Source: Bacillota bacterium
GTDB lineage: Bacteria > Bacillota > Clostridia > Acetivibrionales > DSM-1351
Direction of reading: 5' to 3'
Length of the DNA stretch: 29,329 nucleotides
Assembly (NCBI GenBank): GCA_023397905.1
Contig: JAEWSZ010000094.1
Span: 1-29,329, forward strand
The notes below the pieces were generated by a model. It ran no database searches. It was not told where the DNA came from and saw nothing but the letters and a program-made list of their open reading frames with translations. Positions 15,074 to 22,798 of this stretch are shown here, piece after piece. Within the stretch, counting starts at the first letter, position 1; each line of letters opens with the position of its first letter. Both the position numbers and the translations under genes were made by a program.

Positions 15074-15724
15074 ATGAAATTAAGAAAATTAGCATTACTT
15101 TTTGTTGTGGTTGCAATGGCTGCATCCATAGGTCTTTCAGGTTGTGCGTCCACTGGGGACTCTGACTCTTCAGCTCAGAACAGTGCGGGCAGTACTGCCA
15201 CAGGTACAGGAGCTTCACAGGAAAGTGAAGGCGGTGCCGCAGCTCCGGGTGAAGTTGCAGGTTTTGAAGAATTCCCAATAGGCGACGACATTGAAGTCGG
15301 GCCTTTGAATGTTGGCGCTGTTTATTTCCAGCCGGTAGACATGGAACCTATGGGAAACAGTCTTCCTGCCTCAGAAGCCGACATGCATATAGAGGCTGAC
15401 ATTTCCGCACTCAAAAATGACCTCGGCTATGGCGTAGGCGACTTCGTTCCGAATCTGACCGTTAAATACGATATTGCCAGCCAGGACGGCAAAACAAAGA
15501 TAGAGGGAACATTCATGCCCATGAATGCAAGCGACGGCCCTCACTATGGCGCAAATATCAAACTGGGTCCGGCCGGCACTTATAAAGTCAAGTTCAGTAT
15601 TGAGAGCCCGGAAGCACAGGGCTTCCTCCTTCACGTAGACAAGACCACCGGAGTCACCGGCCGTTACTGGAAAGAACCGCTCGTTACTGAGTGGGATTTT
15701 GACTATGTGCCCAGAACCTGGTAA
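15074..15724 (+). CDS. P19/Tp34-type periplasmic iron-transport lipoprotein
   Basis: The 216-residue protein begins with a lipoprotein signal (lipobox LSGC, C24), then a Ser/Gly/Ala-rich linker (about 25-60) and one P19 domain. P19 binds copper and probably ferric iron and delivers it to FTR1. The known P19 copper-site ligands can be mapped by spacing: H105-x-E107 in DMHIEADI, M150 and H157 in FMPMNASDGPHYGAN, and H187 in FLLHVDKTTG. In this single-membrane host it would be tethered to the outer face of the membrane, whereas in Gram-negative bacteria it is periplasmic. The ATG at 15074 follows GGAGGG at 15061-15066. It is second in the iron operon. Confidence 0.95.
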   Translation: MKLRKLALLFVVVAMAASIGLSGCASTGDSDSSAQNSAGSTATGTGASQESEGGAAAPGEVAGFEEFPIGDDIEVGPLNVGAVYFQPVDMEPMGNSLPASEADMHIEADISALKNDLGYGVGDFVPNLTVKYDIASQDGKTKIEGTFMPMNASDGPHYGANIKLGPAGTYKVKFSIESPEAQGFLLHVDKTTGVTGRYWKEPLVTEWDFDYVPRTW

Positions 15725-15786
15725 GGATTTTGCCCGGTAATATGCTTGGCAATATTATAAATCAGCATTATTATAAAGCCAATTAT

Positions 15787-15827
15787 TGCCCCGGAGGACT
15801 TGCGCACCTGCGTCGGTTCTCCGGGCA
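15787..15827 (+). promoter_or_regulatory. Intercistronic hairpin between P19 and DUF2318 genes
   Basis: CCGGAG (15791-15796) pairs with CTCCGG (15819-15824), and the stem extends to about nine pairs with one bulge. The loop can form a further CGCA/TGCG stem. No T-run follows, so it is not a standard terminator. It is placed to stabilise the upstream FTR1-P19 message or to define a processing point. Confidence 0.55.
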
Positions 15828-15872
15828 TTGACTTTAAATCTGATCTGAATCTTGTAAAAGGGAGGTGGCTAA

Positions 15873-17126
15873 ATGCTGAAATATCTCATACTGGTTGTAC
15901 AAAATCTGATGACGGCTTCCATCTTTCTGGCGCTGATACTGGCGTTCGCCAGGCAAAACGGCGACGGAAGAAAACAGGAAAAATGGCTTTACAGGGGCTT
16001 TGTAGCTGGCGTTGCCGCCGCCTTCGTATTGTCGGTTTTAAAATTTTCCACAAAGCTGATAAACAGGGAATTGTTGAATATAGGGATTCTGTCTGCCACC
16101 GTAATACTGGAAATCGCTTTTCTTATTTTTATATGGGGTGCTTTTTCAAAGAAAGCGCCTGGATTCCACCGGAGGAGCCGGAATATCGTAGACCCTGTTC
16201 TTGTGCTGCTGCTTCTGTTCTACAGCCTGCCCGACATATTGCTGTATCCTTCGGAGTTTGTTTCAAACGGAGAAAGCGCTCTTACCACAGACTTTCTTTT
16301 TAAGCTCATAGGATATTCGGCCGGGCTTCTCATTGCTGTAATTACAGGGCTTGCGCTGTATAAAGCGGGCAGGGGCCTGCAGCTTAAACCCGTACGCATT
16401 CTGCTGACGGCTGTAACTGTTGTCTGTATGGTCAATCAGGCTGCCGCAGTAGTACAGCTTATGCTGGCAAGGCGTATGATACCCATGTCAAAATGGCTTT
16501 TTTCCATGATAATACCGGTAATCAACCATAAGGATTATTTTCTGTACGGCATACTGCTTATAACGGCCGCATTTCCGGTTATGCTTTGGATAAAGAGCCT
16601 GAAGCCTAAGGAAACTTATTCCAATCCCGCCCAACACCGTAAAATCCGGGCTGCTTCACGCAGATACCGCCGCTGGTGTTCCGTTATTCTGAGCGGGTAT
16701 GTAATTGCGGTTTTGAGCCTGACTGTTGTAAAAGCCTATGATGAAAGAGCAGTGACGCTTTCCCCTGCCGAACCTATGACCATATCCGGAAGCGATATCC
16801 TGATACCGCTTGAGAATATTAACGACGGTCACCTGCACCGGTTTAACTATACGGCTTCGGACGGGACAGAAATGCGTTTTATCGTTATAAAAAAGAATGA
16901 AGTAGCTTTCGGCGTCGGCCTTGACGCCTGTGACATATGCGGCCCTACCGGTTATTATGAACGTGACGGCCAGGTGATCTGCAAGCTTTGCGATGTGGTC
17001 ATGAATACTTCCACTATCGGGTTCAAAGGTGGCTGCAATCCCGTGCCGCTTTCTTATACTCTGAATAGCGGAAAAATGGTAATACAAACTCAAAATCTGG
17101 AAAATGAAAAGAAACGCTTTAAATAA
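15873..17126 (+). CDS. DUF2318 Fe-S-containing membrane protein
   Basis: This 417-residue protein has about eight predicted transmembrane helices in residues 1-290 and a C-terminal DUF2318 domain. The domain carries two CxxC pairs, C353-D-I-C356 and C370-K-L-C373, and a further C388 in FKGGCNP. DUF2318 proteins are annotated as Fe-S-containing and are regular members of P19/FTR1 iron clusters (Cj1660 in Campylobacter, a Fet component in E. coli). The likely role is electron transfer for reducing or oxidising iron outside the membrane; this is inference. Its AAGGGAGG site precedes the ATG at 15873. The next gene starts 12 bases after the stop. Confidence 0.93.
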   Translation: MLKYLILVVQNLMTASIFLALILAFARQNGDGRKQEKWLYRGFVAGVAAAFVLSVLKFSTKLINRELLNIGILSATVILEIAFLIFIWGAFSKKAPGFHRRSRNIVDPVLVLLLLFYSLPDILLYPSEFVSNGESALTTDFLFKLIGYSAGLLIAVITGLALYKAGRGLQLKPVRILLTAVTVVCMVNQAAAVVQLMLARRMIPMSKWLFSMIIPVINHKDYFLYGILLITAAFPVMLWIKSLKPKETYSNPAQHRKIRAASRRYRRWCSVILSGYVIAVLSLTVVKAYDERAVTLSPAEPMTISGSDILIPLENINDGHLHRFNYTASDGTEMRFIVIKKNEVAFGVGLDACDICGPTGYYERDGQVICKLCDVVMNTSTIGFKGGCNPVPLSYTLNSGKMVIQTQNLENEKKRFK

Positions 17127-17138
17127 GGAGGTGACCGT

Positions 17139-18425
17139 ATGTTTTGGAGAATGGTAAAAGGGGCGCTGTTCCGGCAAAAGGGGAAAATGCTGATGATTGC
17201 ATTCACCATTGCGTTGGGCGCCTCTCTCTCCACGGCCATGCTGAATGTCATGCTGGACGTAGGGGATAAGGTCAACCAGGAATTGAAAACCTATGGTGCA
17301 AACATCAACGTTGTCCCCAAGGAAGCTTCTCTGCTGGGAGACCTCTACGGAGTGGGAGAAGGTTCCGGCGTGTCGGATAAATATTTAAAGGAATCCGAGC
17401 TGGGAAATATAAAAACAATTTTTTGGGCATTTAATATTGTGGATTTCGCCCCTTTTTTTGAAACAAAGGTGAGCTTGAATTCCGGACCGGACAGCAATAT
17501 CAAACTGGTGGGGACATGGTTCAGACACCATCTGAGCCTGCCTACGGGAGAAGCTCTCGATACGGGTATGCAAAATATGAAAAGCTGGTGGGATGTCTCC
17601 GGCGGATGGATTTCCGATCAGGATGACGGATATGCCATGGCGGGCAGCCTTGTGGCCGGCAGGAACAACATAAAAATAGGCGATACCATCACTGTGGGAA
17701 CTAAAAATCAAACCAGGGAACTGGTCGTAAAAGGTATTTTCAATTCGGGCAGCGATGAGGACGATCAGATTTATGTGCCTTTAAAGGTGGCGCAGGAGCT
17801 GGCGGGAAAGCAGGGAGATGTGAGCCGGGTGGAGGTCAGCGCTCTCACAACTCCGGACAATGAGCTCTCACGCAAGGCGGCTCAGAATCCCAAAAGCCTC
17901 TCCATCAAGGAATGGGAAACCTGGTATTGCACGGCCTATGTCAGCTCAATTTCCTATCAGATCGAAGAAGTGATGACAGATTCCGTGGCAAAGCCAATCC
18001 GCCAGGTGGCGGAATCCGAAGGGGCAATTCTTGAAAAGACCCAGCTGCTTATGCTGCTCATTACAATATTGAGCCTGATCGGCTCGGCCCTGGGCATTTC
18101 AAACCTTGTTACGGCAAGCGTAATGGAGCGTAGCTCCGAGATCGGATTGTTGAAGGCGGTAGGCGCCTCAGACTCTCCGATTTCACTATTAATTTTAACA
18201 GAGATACTTATAACCGGAGTAATAGGCGGCATTGCAGGATACTTTACCGGGCTTGGATTTGCGCAGATCATAGGACAGTCGGTTTTCGGCTCGGCTATTG
18301 AAATAAAGCCGATGGTCATTCCGCTGGTGGGAGTCCTGGTGTTTCTGGTGACGCTGGCGGGAAGCATTCCATCCATACGGCTTCTGCTGTCCCTCCGTCC
18401 GGCGGAAGTATTACATGGCAGGTGA
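17139..18425 (+). CDS. ABC transporter permease, FtsX/MacB type (first)
   Basis: The 428-residue protein shows the MacB-like layout: one N-terminal helix (about residues 17-37), a large outside domain (about 38-295), then three helices near residues 300-325, 345-372 and 392-413. The cytoplasmic loop motif ERSSEIGLLKAVGAS and the terminal LRPAEVLHGR are classic for the FtsX permease family. In P19 clusters two such permeases pair with one ATPase, as here. Members of this class often do mechanical work on extracytoplasmic partners rather than pass substrate through a pore. TAAGGAGGTGA gives it an excellent start at 17139. It overlaps or abuts the second permease. Confidence 0.93.
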   Translation: MFWRMVKGALFRQKGKMLMIAFTIALGASLSTAMLNVMLDVGDKVNQELKTYGANINVVPKEASLLGDLYGVGEGSGVSDKYLKESELGNIKTIFWAFNIVDFAPFFETKVSLNSGPDSNIKLVGTWFRHHLSLPTGEALDTGMQNMKSWWDVSGGWISDQDDGYAMAGSLVAGRNNIKIGDTITVGTKNQTRELVVKGIFNSGSDEDDQIYVPLKVAQELAGKQGDVSRVEVSALTTPDNELSRKAAQNPKSLSIKEWETWYCTAYVSSISYQIEEVMTDSVAKPIRQVAESEGAILEKTQLLMLLITILSLIGSALGISNLVTASVMERSSEIGLLKAVGASDSPISLLILTEILITGVIGGIAGYFTGLGFAQIIGQSVFGSAIEIKPMVIPLVGVLVFLVTLAGSIPSIRLLLSLRPAEVLHGR

Positions 18426-18429
18426 GAAC

Positions 18430-19566
18430 ATGAAAAAACAGACGATGTATTTCAAGATGGTTACGAGCTCCCTGATCAGACGCCGGTCCAGAATGCTGGT
18501 GGCGCTTCTGGCAGTGGCTATGGGAGCTACCATACTCTCGGGGCTCATAACTATTTATTACGATATACCAAGACAGATGGGAAAAGAATTCCGGTCCTAC
18601 GGCGCAAATCTCATACTGGTCCCTTCAGGAGAACAGCAGGCATTGACCGGTCCGGACATAAAGAAGGCCACAGGGCTTTTTCCGGAGGAAAATACGGTGG
18701 GAGTGGCCCCATACCGCTACGAGTCCGTAAAGATAAATGAACAGCCCTTTATGGCTGCAGGTACGGATATGCAGGAAGTAAAAAAGGTAAGTCCCTACTG
18801 GTATGTCAGCGGACAGTGGCCGGAAAAAGGCGGCGAGGTACTTATAGGCCAGGAGGTGGCCCAGCTCATTCAGCTTTCGCCCGGCGATACGTTTTCGGCG
18901 GCGGGTACGGATGCAGAAGGCCGGAAATTCAGCCACGATTTTGTGGTGGCAGGCGTTGTACAGACCGGAGGCGCGGAAGAAAATTTTATTTTCATGTCCC
19001 TTGGGGATATGGAAGGCCTGATGGGAAACTCCGGTCAGGTGGATGTGGTGGAGTGCAGTATTGCGGCTTCGGAAGGGACACTTGACACCATAGTGAAACA
19101 AATAGGGGAGAAAGTCCCGGAGGTCACCCCCCGTCTTGTCAAACGCGTTACACAGTCGGAACAGACCGTACTGGGCAAGCTCCAGGCGCTGGTGTATCTG
19201 GTGACGGTGGTTGTGCTGCTGCTTACGATGATATGTGTTTCAACCACCATGATGGCAGTGGTTGCCGAGAGGAGAAAGGAAGTAGGCCTGAAAAAGGCTT
19301 TGGGTGCCGCAGATAAGAGCATTATTATGGAGTTCCTGGGAGAAGGCCTCTTTTTGGGCGGTTCAGGCGGAGCGCTTGGTGTGATCCTCGGCTTCTTGTT
19401 TGCCCAGGTTGTCAGCATCAATGTTTTCAGTCGGAGCATATCCTTCCAGCCGCTTTTAATACCGGTGACCCTGGCCGTATCCATTTGTATTACAGGCCTG
19501 GCGTGCCTCATACCTGTCAGAAGCGCCACGGACATAGAACCGGCAATCGTATTGCGGGGCGAATAA
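18430..19566 (+). CDS. ABC transporter permease, FtsX/MacB type (second)
   Basis: This second FtsX-type permease (378 residues from 18430) has the same plan: an N-terminal helix around residues 20-42, an outside domain, and three C-terminal helices. The loop motif is AERRKEVGLKKALGAADKSI and the end EPAIVLRGE. It should form a heterodimer with the upstream permease. I prefer the ATG at 18430 because AGGTGA (18420-18425) lies just before it; an in-frame ATG at 18415 would add five residues and overlap the first permease gene. The ATPase gene begins 33 bases after the stop. Confidence 0.92.
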   Translation: MKKQTMYFKMVTSSLIRRRSRMLVALLAVAMGATILSGLITIYYDIPRQMGKEFRSYGANLILVPSGEQQALTGPDIKKATGLFPEENTVGVAPYRYESVKINEQPFMAAGTDMQEVKKVSPYWYVSGQWPEKGGEVLIGQEVAQLIQLSPGDTFSAAGTDAEGRKFSHDFVVAGVVQTGGAEENFIFMSLGDMEGLMGNSGQVDVVECSIAASEGTLDTIVKQIGEKVPEVTPRLVKRVTQSEQTVLGKLQALVYLVTVVVLLLTMICVSTTMMAVVAERRKEVGLKKALGAADKSIIMEFLGEGLFLGGSGGALGVILGFLFAQVVSINVFSRSISFQPLLIPVTLAVSICITGLACLIPVRSATDIEPAIVLRGE

Positions 19567-19599
19567 AAAGGTCGGATAAGGAAGTAAGGAGGTTTGGTG

Positions 19600-20265
19600 A
19601 TGAATTTATTGGAACTAAGGGATATATCAAAAATATACGGCAATGTAAAGGCGCTGCAAAACATCGACCTGAACGTCCGGCAGGGTGAATGGCTGGCCAT
19701 AATGGGGCCTTCCGGCTCTGGGAAAACAACCATGATGAATATTATAGGCTGTATGGACCGCCCATCCAACGGATCGGTTATTCTGGACGGAAAGGACATC
19801 TCAAAGGAGGGCCAGAAAAGCCTGACGGCGGTCCGCCGTGATAAGATCGGACTCATTTTTCAGCAGTTTCACCTGGTAAATTATCTTACTGCGCTGGAAA
19901 ATGTGATGGTGGCACAGTATTATCACAGCATGCCCGATGAAAAGGAAGCGCTGCAGGCGCTGGAAAGGGTTGGTTTAAAGGAGCGGGCAAAGCACCTTCC
20001 CAGCCAGCTTTCCGGCGGCGAACAGCAGAGGGTGTGTATAGCCAGAGCGCTGATCAACTATCCCAGGCTCATACTGGCCGACGAGCCCACAGGAAACCTG
20101 GATGAGACCAATGAAGGCATTGTGATGGAAATATTCAGGCAGCTTCACTCCGAGGGCAGCACCATAGTCGTCGTCACCCATGACCCGGAGGTGGCCGAGG
20201 AGGCCCAGCGCACCGTCGTGCTGGAGCATGGCCGTATTGCCCGGATAATAGATAATAAAAGTTAA
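19600..20265 (+). CDS. ABC transporter ATPase of the P19/FTR1 cluster (MacB/LolD-like)
   Basis: The 221-residue ATPase belongs to the LolD/MacB group and should power the two FtsX-type permeases. It has Walker A GPSGSGKT (36-43), the Q-loop IFQQFHLV, signature LSGGEQQR (from 137), Walker B with the catalytic glutamate in LILADEPTGNLD, and the H-loop VVVTHDPEVAE. The ATG at 19600 sits seven bases after AAGGAGG (19586-19592). An in-frame TTG at 19594 is too close to that site to be the start. Its stop codon lies inside the long inverted repeat at 20258-20300. Confidence 0.96.
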   Translation: MNLLELRDISKIYGNVKALQNIDLNVRQGEWLAIMGPSGSGKTTMMNIIGCMDRPSNGSVILDGKDISKEGQKSLTAVRRDKIGLIFQQFHLVNYLTALENVMVAQYYHSMPDEKEALQALERVGLKERAKHLPSQLSGGEQQRVCIARALINYPRLILADEPTGNLDETNEGIVMEIFRQLHSEGSTIVVVTHDPEVAEEAQRTVVLEHGRIARIIDNKS

Positions 20266-20300
20266 TTGTCATCAGCTGAAAACTGATAGCAATTAACTTT
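20258..20300 (+). repeat. Long nested hairpin between the ATPase and FMN lipoprotein genes
   Basis: AAAGTTAATTG (20258-20268) is a perfect complement of CAATTAACTTT (20290-20300). An inner ATCAG/CTGAT stem (20271-20275, 20283-20287) encloses CTGAAAA. The left arm contains the ATPase stop codon. No T-run follows. The layout and bases (inner CTGAAA, outer CAATT..ACTTTAT) resemble the two hairpins upstream of bcp. Confidence 0.65.
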
Positions 20301-20322
20301 ATGAATAAAGGGGATGTGTGGT

Positions 20323-20751
20323 ATGAAAAAGATAGCCTGTCTGATCTTTGTTCTGGTACTGGTATTGGGGATTTTGTCCGGCTGCGGCAAAGCCGGCGCC
20401 GTTTCATATAAGGACGGCACTTACACGGGAAAAAGCGGCGAGGATGACAAAGGGGCCCACGGAGAAGTCACCATAACCATTTCAACCAACAAAATCACGG
20501 ACTGCAAGTATGTTACTCTGCAAAGCGACGGAAGCATAAAAGATGAAAATTACGGCAAGGTAAACGGTGAAATCTCAAACCAGGACTATTACGACAAGGC
20601 CCAGCTGGCAGTAAAAGCCATGCAGCAGTATGCCCAGCAGCTTATTGAGGTTCAGGAGACCGGAGATGTGGAAGCCGTATCCGGAGCTACCATTGCCTAC
20701 GGACAGTTTACAGAAGCGGTAAAGGACGCTCTGGCCAAAGCCAAAAAATAG
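20323..20751 (+). CDS. FMN-binding domain lipoprotein (probable flavinylated electron carrier)
   Basis: The 142-residue protein starts with a lipoprotein signal whose lipobox is LSGC (C21), then a single FMN-binding domain. EAVSGATIAYGQF carries the S-G-A-T motif in which the threonine (T123) receives FMN covalently from the ApbE transferase in other members of this family. Such proteins carry electrons outside the cytoplasmic membrane. Gram-negative P19 clusters usually end with thioredoxin-like genes; this flavoprotein takes that place here. It would suit reduction of Fe(III) before or during FTR1 transport. The ATG at 20323 follows AAAGGGGATG. An in-frame start at 20314 is possible. No apbE gene is in the window. 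Confidence 0.88.
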   Translation: MKKIACLIFVLVLVLGILSGCGKAGAVSYKDGTYTGKSGEDDKGAHGEVTITISTNKITDCKYVTLQSDGSIKDENYGKVNGEISNQDYYDKAQLAVKAMQQYAQQLIEVQETGDVEAVSGATIAYGQFTEAVKDALAKAKK

Positions 20752-20869
20752 ACTACTGGACCTGTGCTTATATGAATCCGGTCCGGGTTGTGCGGGGTGG
20801 ACAAAATAAGCTGGCTCTCACAGGAACATGACGGAAAAGCCGGTTGTATATTTGAAAGGAGTTGTATAT

Positions 20870-21262
20870 ATGGACAAAGTTACCTATGCAATGGAAAATT
20901 ACATTAAGGCAATATACTACATATGTGCTCAGAATACAACTGCACGCATAAGTGAAATTGCAGCTAAAATGGGAGTCAGCAAAGCAAGCGCAAGCAAAGC
21001 CGTGTCAGTCCTGGAAAATAAAAATCTGGTGAACAGATCCCATGACAGGACTTTGTATCTGACGCCGGAAGGCATGTATTACGCCGCTTTGATATCTGAC
21101 AGGCATGAAACGATCAAGACTTTTTTTAATGTGATTCTGAATGTAACTCCTACTATTGCCGATAAGGACGCCTGCAGCTTTGAACATTCCATAAGCATGG
21201 AATGCCTGCAGTCCATGAGCCGGTTTCTGGAAGAACATCAAAAAAGATATGAGGAGGCATGA
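20870..21262 (+). CDS. DtxR/MntR family metal-dependent regulator
   Basis: This 130-residue protein has the DtxR winged helix (about residues 5-70, ISEIAAKMGVSKASASKAVSVLE) and the dimerisation/metal domain. It lacks the SH3-like third domain, like MntR. Ligand positions follow DtxR numbering exactly: H79, C102, E105 and H106 are kept (SDRHE, DACSFEHS). N10 replaces M10, while K83 and D98 replace the other ancillary-site residues. A cysteine at 102 is the DtxR/IdeR state, whereas MntR has a glutamate there, so iron is a better guess than manganese. The start at 20870 has AAAGGA at good spacing. It sits between two loci that share one palindrome, its probable operator. Confidence 0.93.
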   Translation: MDKVTYAMENYIKAIYYICAQNTTARISEIAAKMGVSKASASKAVSVLENKNLVNRSHDRTLYLTPEGMYYAALISDRHETIKTFFNVILNVTPTIADKDACSFEHSISMECLQSMSRFLEEHQKRYEEA

Positions 21263-21348
21263 GGCGTTTTCATTGTCCTTTTGGAGTGCTTTGAGCTGAA
21301 TGGAGTTGAAAAAGCAACGGATTTCTGGTAAATTATACTATGATTTTA

Positions 21349-21378
21349 AATAGAAGCGCCCAACCGGCGCTTTTATTT
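21349..21378 (+). terminator. Rho-independent terminator after the DtxR-family gene
   Basis: AAGCGCC (21354-21360) pairs with GGCGCTT (21366-21372) around a CAACC loop. The stem extends outward through AAATA/TATTT with one G-T pair, and the 3' side is T-rich. It separates the regulator from the ECF operon. Confidence 0.8.
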
Positions 21379-21405
21379 GAAAAATGAGTTAGCATATGCT
21401 AACTA
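21377..21405 (+). promoter_or_regulatory. Palindromic operator and putative promoter of the ECF/ABC locus
   Basis: GTTAGCATATGCTAAC (21388-21403) is a perfect 16-base palindrome, one base different from the site before FTR1. A possible -35 TTGAAA (21377-21382) is 17 bases from a weak -10 TAACTA (21400-21405), the same layout as at 13704-13732. The -35 overlaps the tail of the preceding terminator. A bound repressor would occupy the spacer and -10. Confidence 0.72.
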
Positions 21406-21423
21406 AAATAAGGAGGCTTTAAT

Positions 21424-22005
21424 ATGGATAATAAGCTGCATGTAAAAGATCTTATTAACATAGGTATCTTTACCGCTATCTATTTCGTGGTGTTTTTTGC
21501 CACCGGAATGATAGGCTATATTCCGGTTTTTATGCTGGCACTTCCGTTCCTCTGCCCGTTTGTGGCGGGTATTCCTTTCATGCTGTTTCTCACACGGGTG
21601 CAGAAATTTGGAATGGTGACAATTATGGGCACTATTTTAAGTCTTTTGATGATGCTGACGGGTCACCCATGGCCATGCCTCGTAACAGGCGTAATCTTCT
21701 CTCTGGCCGGGGATCTGATTTTAAAAGCGGGCGGTTACCGCAAATGGTCCCTGATCTGCACGGGCTATGCCGTATTCAGCCAATGGATCGTGGGACTGAT
21801 GATCCCTCTGTTTTTTATGCGGAATACATATTTTGATTCCATCAGAAACGGCTATGGGGATACCTATGCGGACACTCTGATGGCAATTACGCCTGCCTGG
21901 GTTCTGGGCGTGCTTATAGTGCTTGCGGCTTTGGGAGCGGTTCTGGGGGCATACCTGGGCAAGGCCGCGCTGAAAAAACATTTCAGGAGAGCGGGGATCG
22001 TATGA
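21424..22005 (+). CDS. ECF transporter S component, MptD/Trep_Strep family
   Basis: The 193-residue integral membrane protein has five to six hydrophobic helices and matches the putative S components annotated Trep_Strep or MptD (opening LHVKDLINIGIFTAIYFVVFFATGMIGYIPVFM, with the PFVAGIPFMLFLTRVQKFG stretch). S components bind a substrate and dock onto the EcfT/EcfA energy unit. The substrate of this family is not established; here the operator and neighbours point to iron, haem or a siderophore. ATAAGGAGG precedes the ATG at 21424. The stop overlaps the start of the next gene by four bases (ATGA), so they are translationally coupled. Confidence 0.9.
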   Translation: MDNKLHVKDLINIGIFTAIYFVVFFATGMIGYIPVFMLALPFLCPFVAGIPFMLFLTRVQKFGMVTIMGTILSLLMMLTGHPWPCLVTGVIFSLAGDLILKAGGYRKWSLICTGYAVFSQWIVGLMIPLFFMRNTYFDSIRNGYGDTYADTLMAITPAWVLGVLIVLAALGAVLGAYLGKAALKKHFRRAGIV

Positions 22006-22724
22006 TGAATGCCGCTGTCCTGGAAAAAAGCGCATACACCCGTATCCGGCTGGATCCCCGTACAAAGCTGTTTATGCTTTTGGCCGTAAATATCGTTCTG
22101 GTGGGAGGAGGCTACAGCGGCATATCTGCTGTGATCCGGCCGGTCATGGCAGTGCTGCCCTTGCTGCTGCTCACTGCGGAACGGAAGTACGACAAAGCCC
22201 TGCTTTATTTTATCTTTACGGGGGCGGCGCTGTGGAGCGAGACATTTCTGGTGGGCAGGACTCACGGACTGCTGAACCTTTTTGTGGTTATCTACTCAGG
22301 ATTGATTTCCCGTTTTGTTCCGGGTCTGGTCATGGGATATTATGTGGTCAGCACTACAAAAATCGCGGAATTTATTGCTGCCATGGAGCGTATGCACCTG
22401 CCGAGGTTTATTATCATACCGTTTTCAGTGATGCTCCGGTTTTTTCCCACGGTAAAAGAGGAAAATTCGGCCATTGGCGATGCCATGCGCATGCGCGGCA
22501 TAAGGCCCGGAGGAAAAAAGACCGGAGCCTTGCTGGAATACAGACTGGTGCCCATGCTCATGTGCACTGTGAAAATAGGGGAGGAGCTTTCGGCGGCCGC
22601 GCTTACAAGAGGTCTGGGAAAGCCGGTCAGGCGGACCAATATCTGTCGTATAGGCTTTGAGGCCAGGGATATGCTTCTTCTCCTGGTCACGGCCGCGGCA
22701 TTTCTGGTCTGGATCATTATATAA
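22002..22724 (+). CDS. ECF transporter transmembrane component EcfT
   Basis: This 240-residue protein couples ATP hydrolysis to movement of the S component. It is hydrophobic, and its C-terminal cytoplasmic coupling helices carry the two EcfT arginine motifs, here AMRMRGIRPGG and ALTRGLGKPV, corresponding to the family's Ala-Arg-Gly signatures. It starts four bases inside the S-component gene. The 74-base gap to the ATPase gene holds a small CCGT-AAAT-ACGG hairpin followed by four T (22731-22746), too weak to be called a terminator. Confidence 0.93.
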   Translation: MMNAAVLEKSAYTRIRLDPRTKLFMLLAVNIVLVGGGYSGISAVIRPVMAVLPLLLLTAERKYDKALLYFIFTGAALWSETFLVGRTHGLLNLFVVIYSGLISRFVPGLVMGYYVVSTTKIAEFIAAMERMHLPRFIIIPFSVMLRFFPTVKEENSAIGDAMRMRGIRPGGKKTGALLEYRLVPMLMCTVKIGEELSAAALTRGLGKPVRRTNICRIGFEARDMLLLLVTAAAFLVWIII

Positions 22725-22798
22725 GGGCTTCCGTAAATACGGTTTTGGACGCGGTCAAATACGTTTTGTACTGCAGAAAGGTTTAATAATATTTCAAT

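Noticed and set aside
15800..16303. 167-residue ORF on the + strand
   Set aside because: It overlaps the DUF2318 gene in another frame, and the latter has the ribosome-binding site, membrane helices and CxxC motifs.
19035..19856. 273-residue ORF on the minus strand
   Set aside because: It spans the permease/ATPase junction in antisense, and both sense genes are complete with conserved motifs.
22731..22746. Terminator between ecfT and ecfA
   Set aside because: The stem is four base pairs with only four T after it, and the genes are functionally inseparable.
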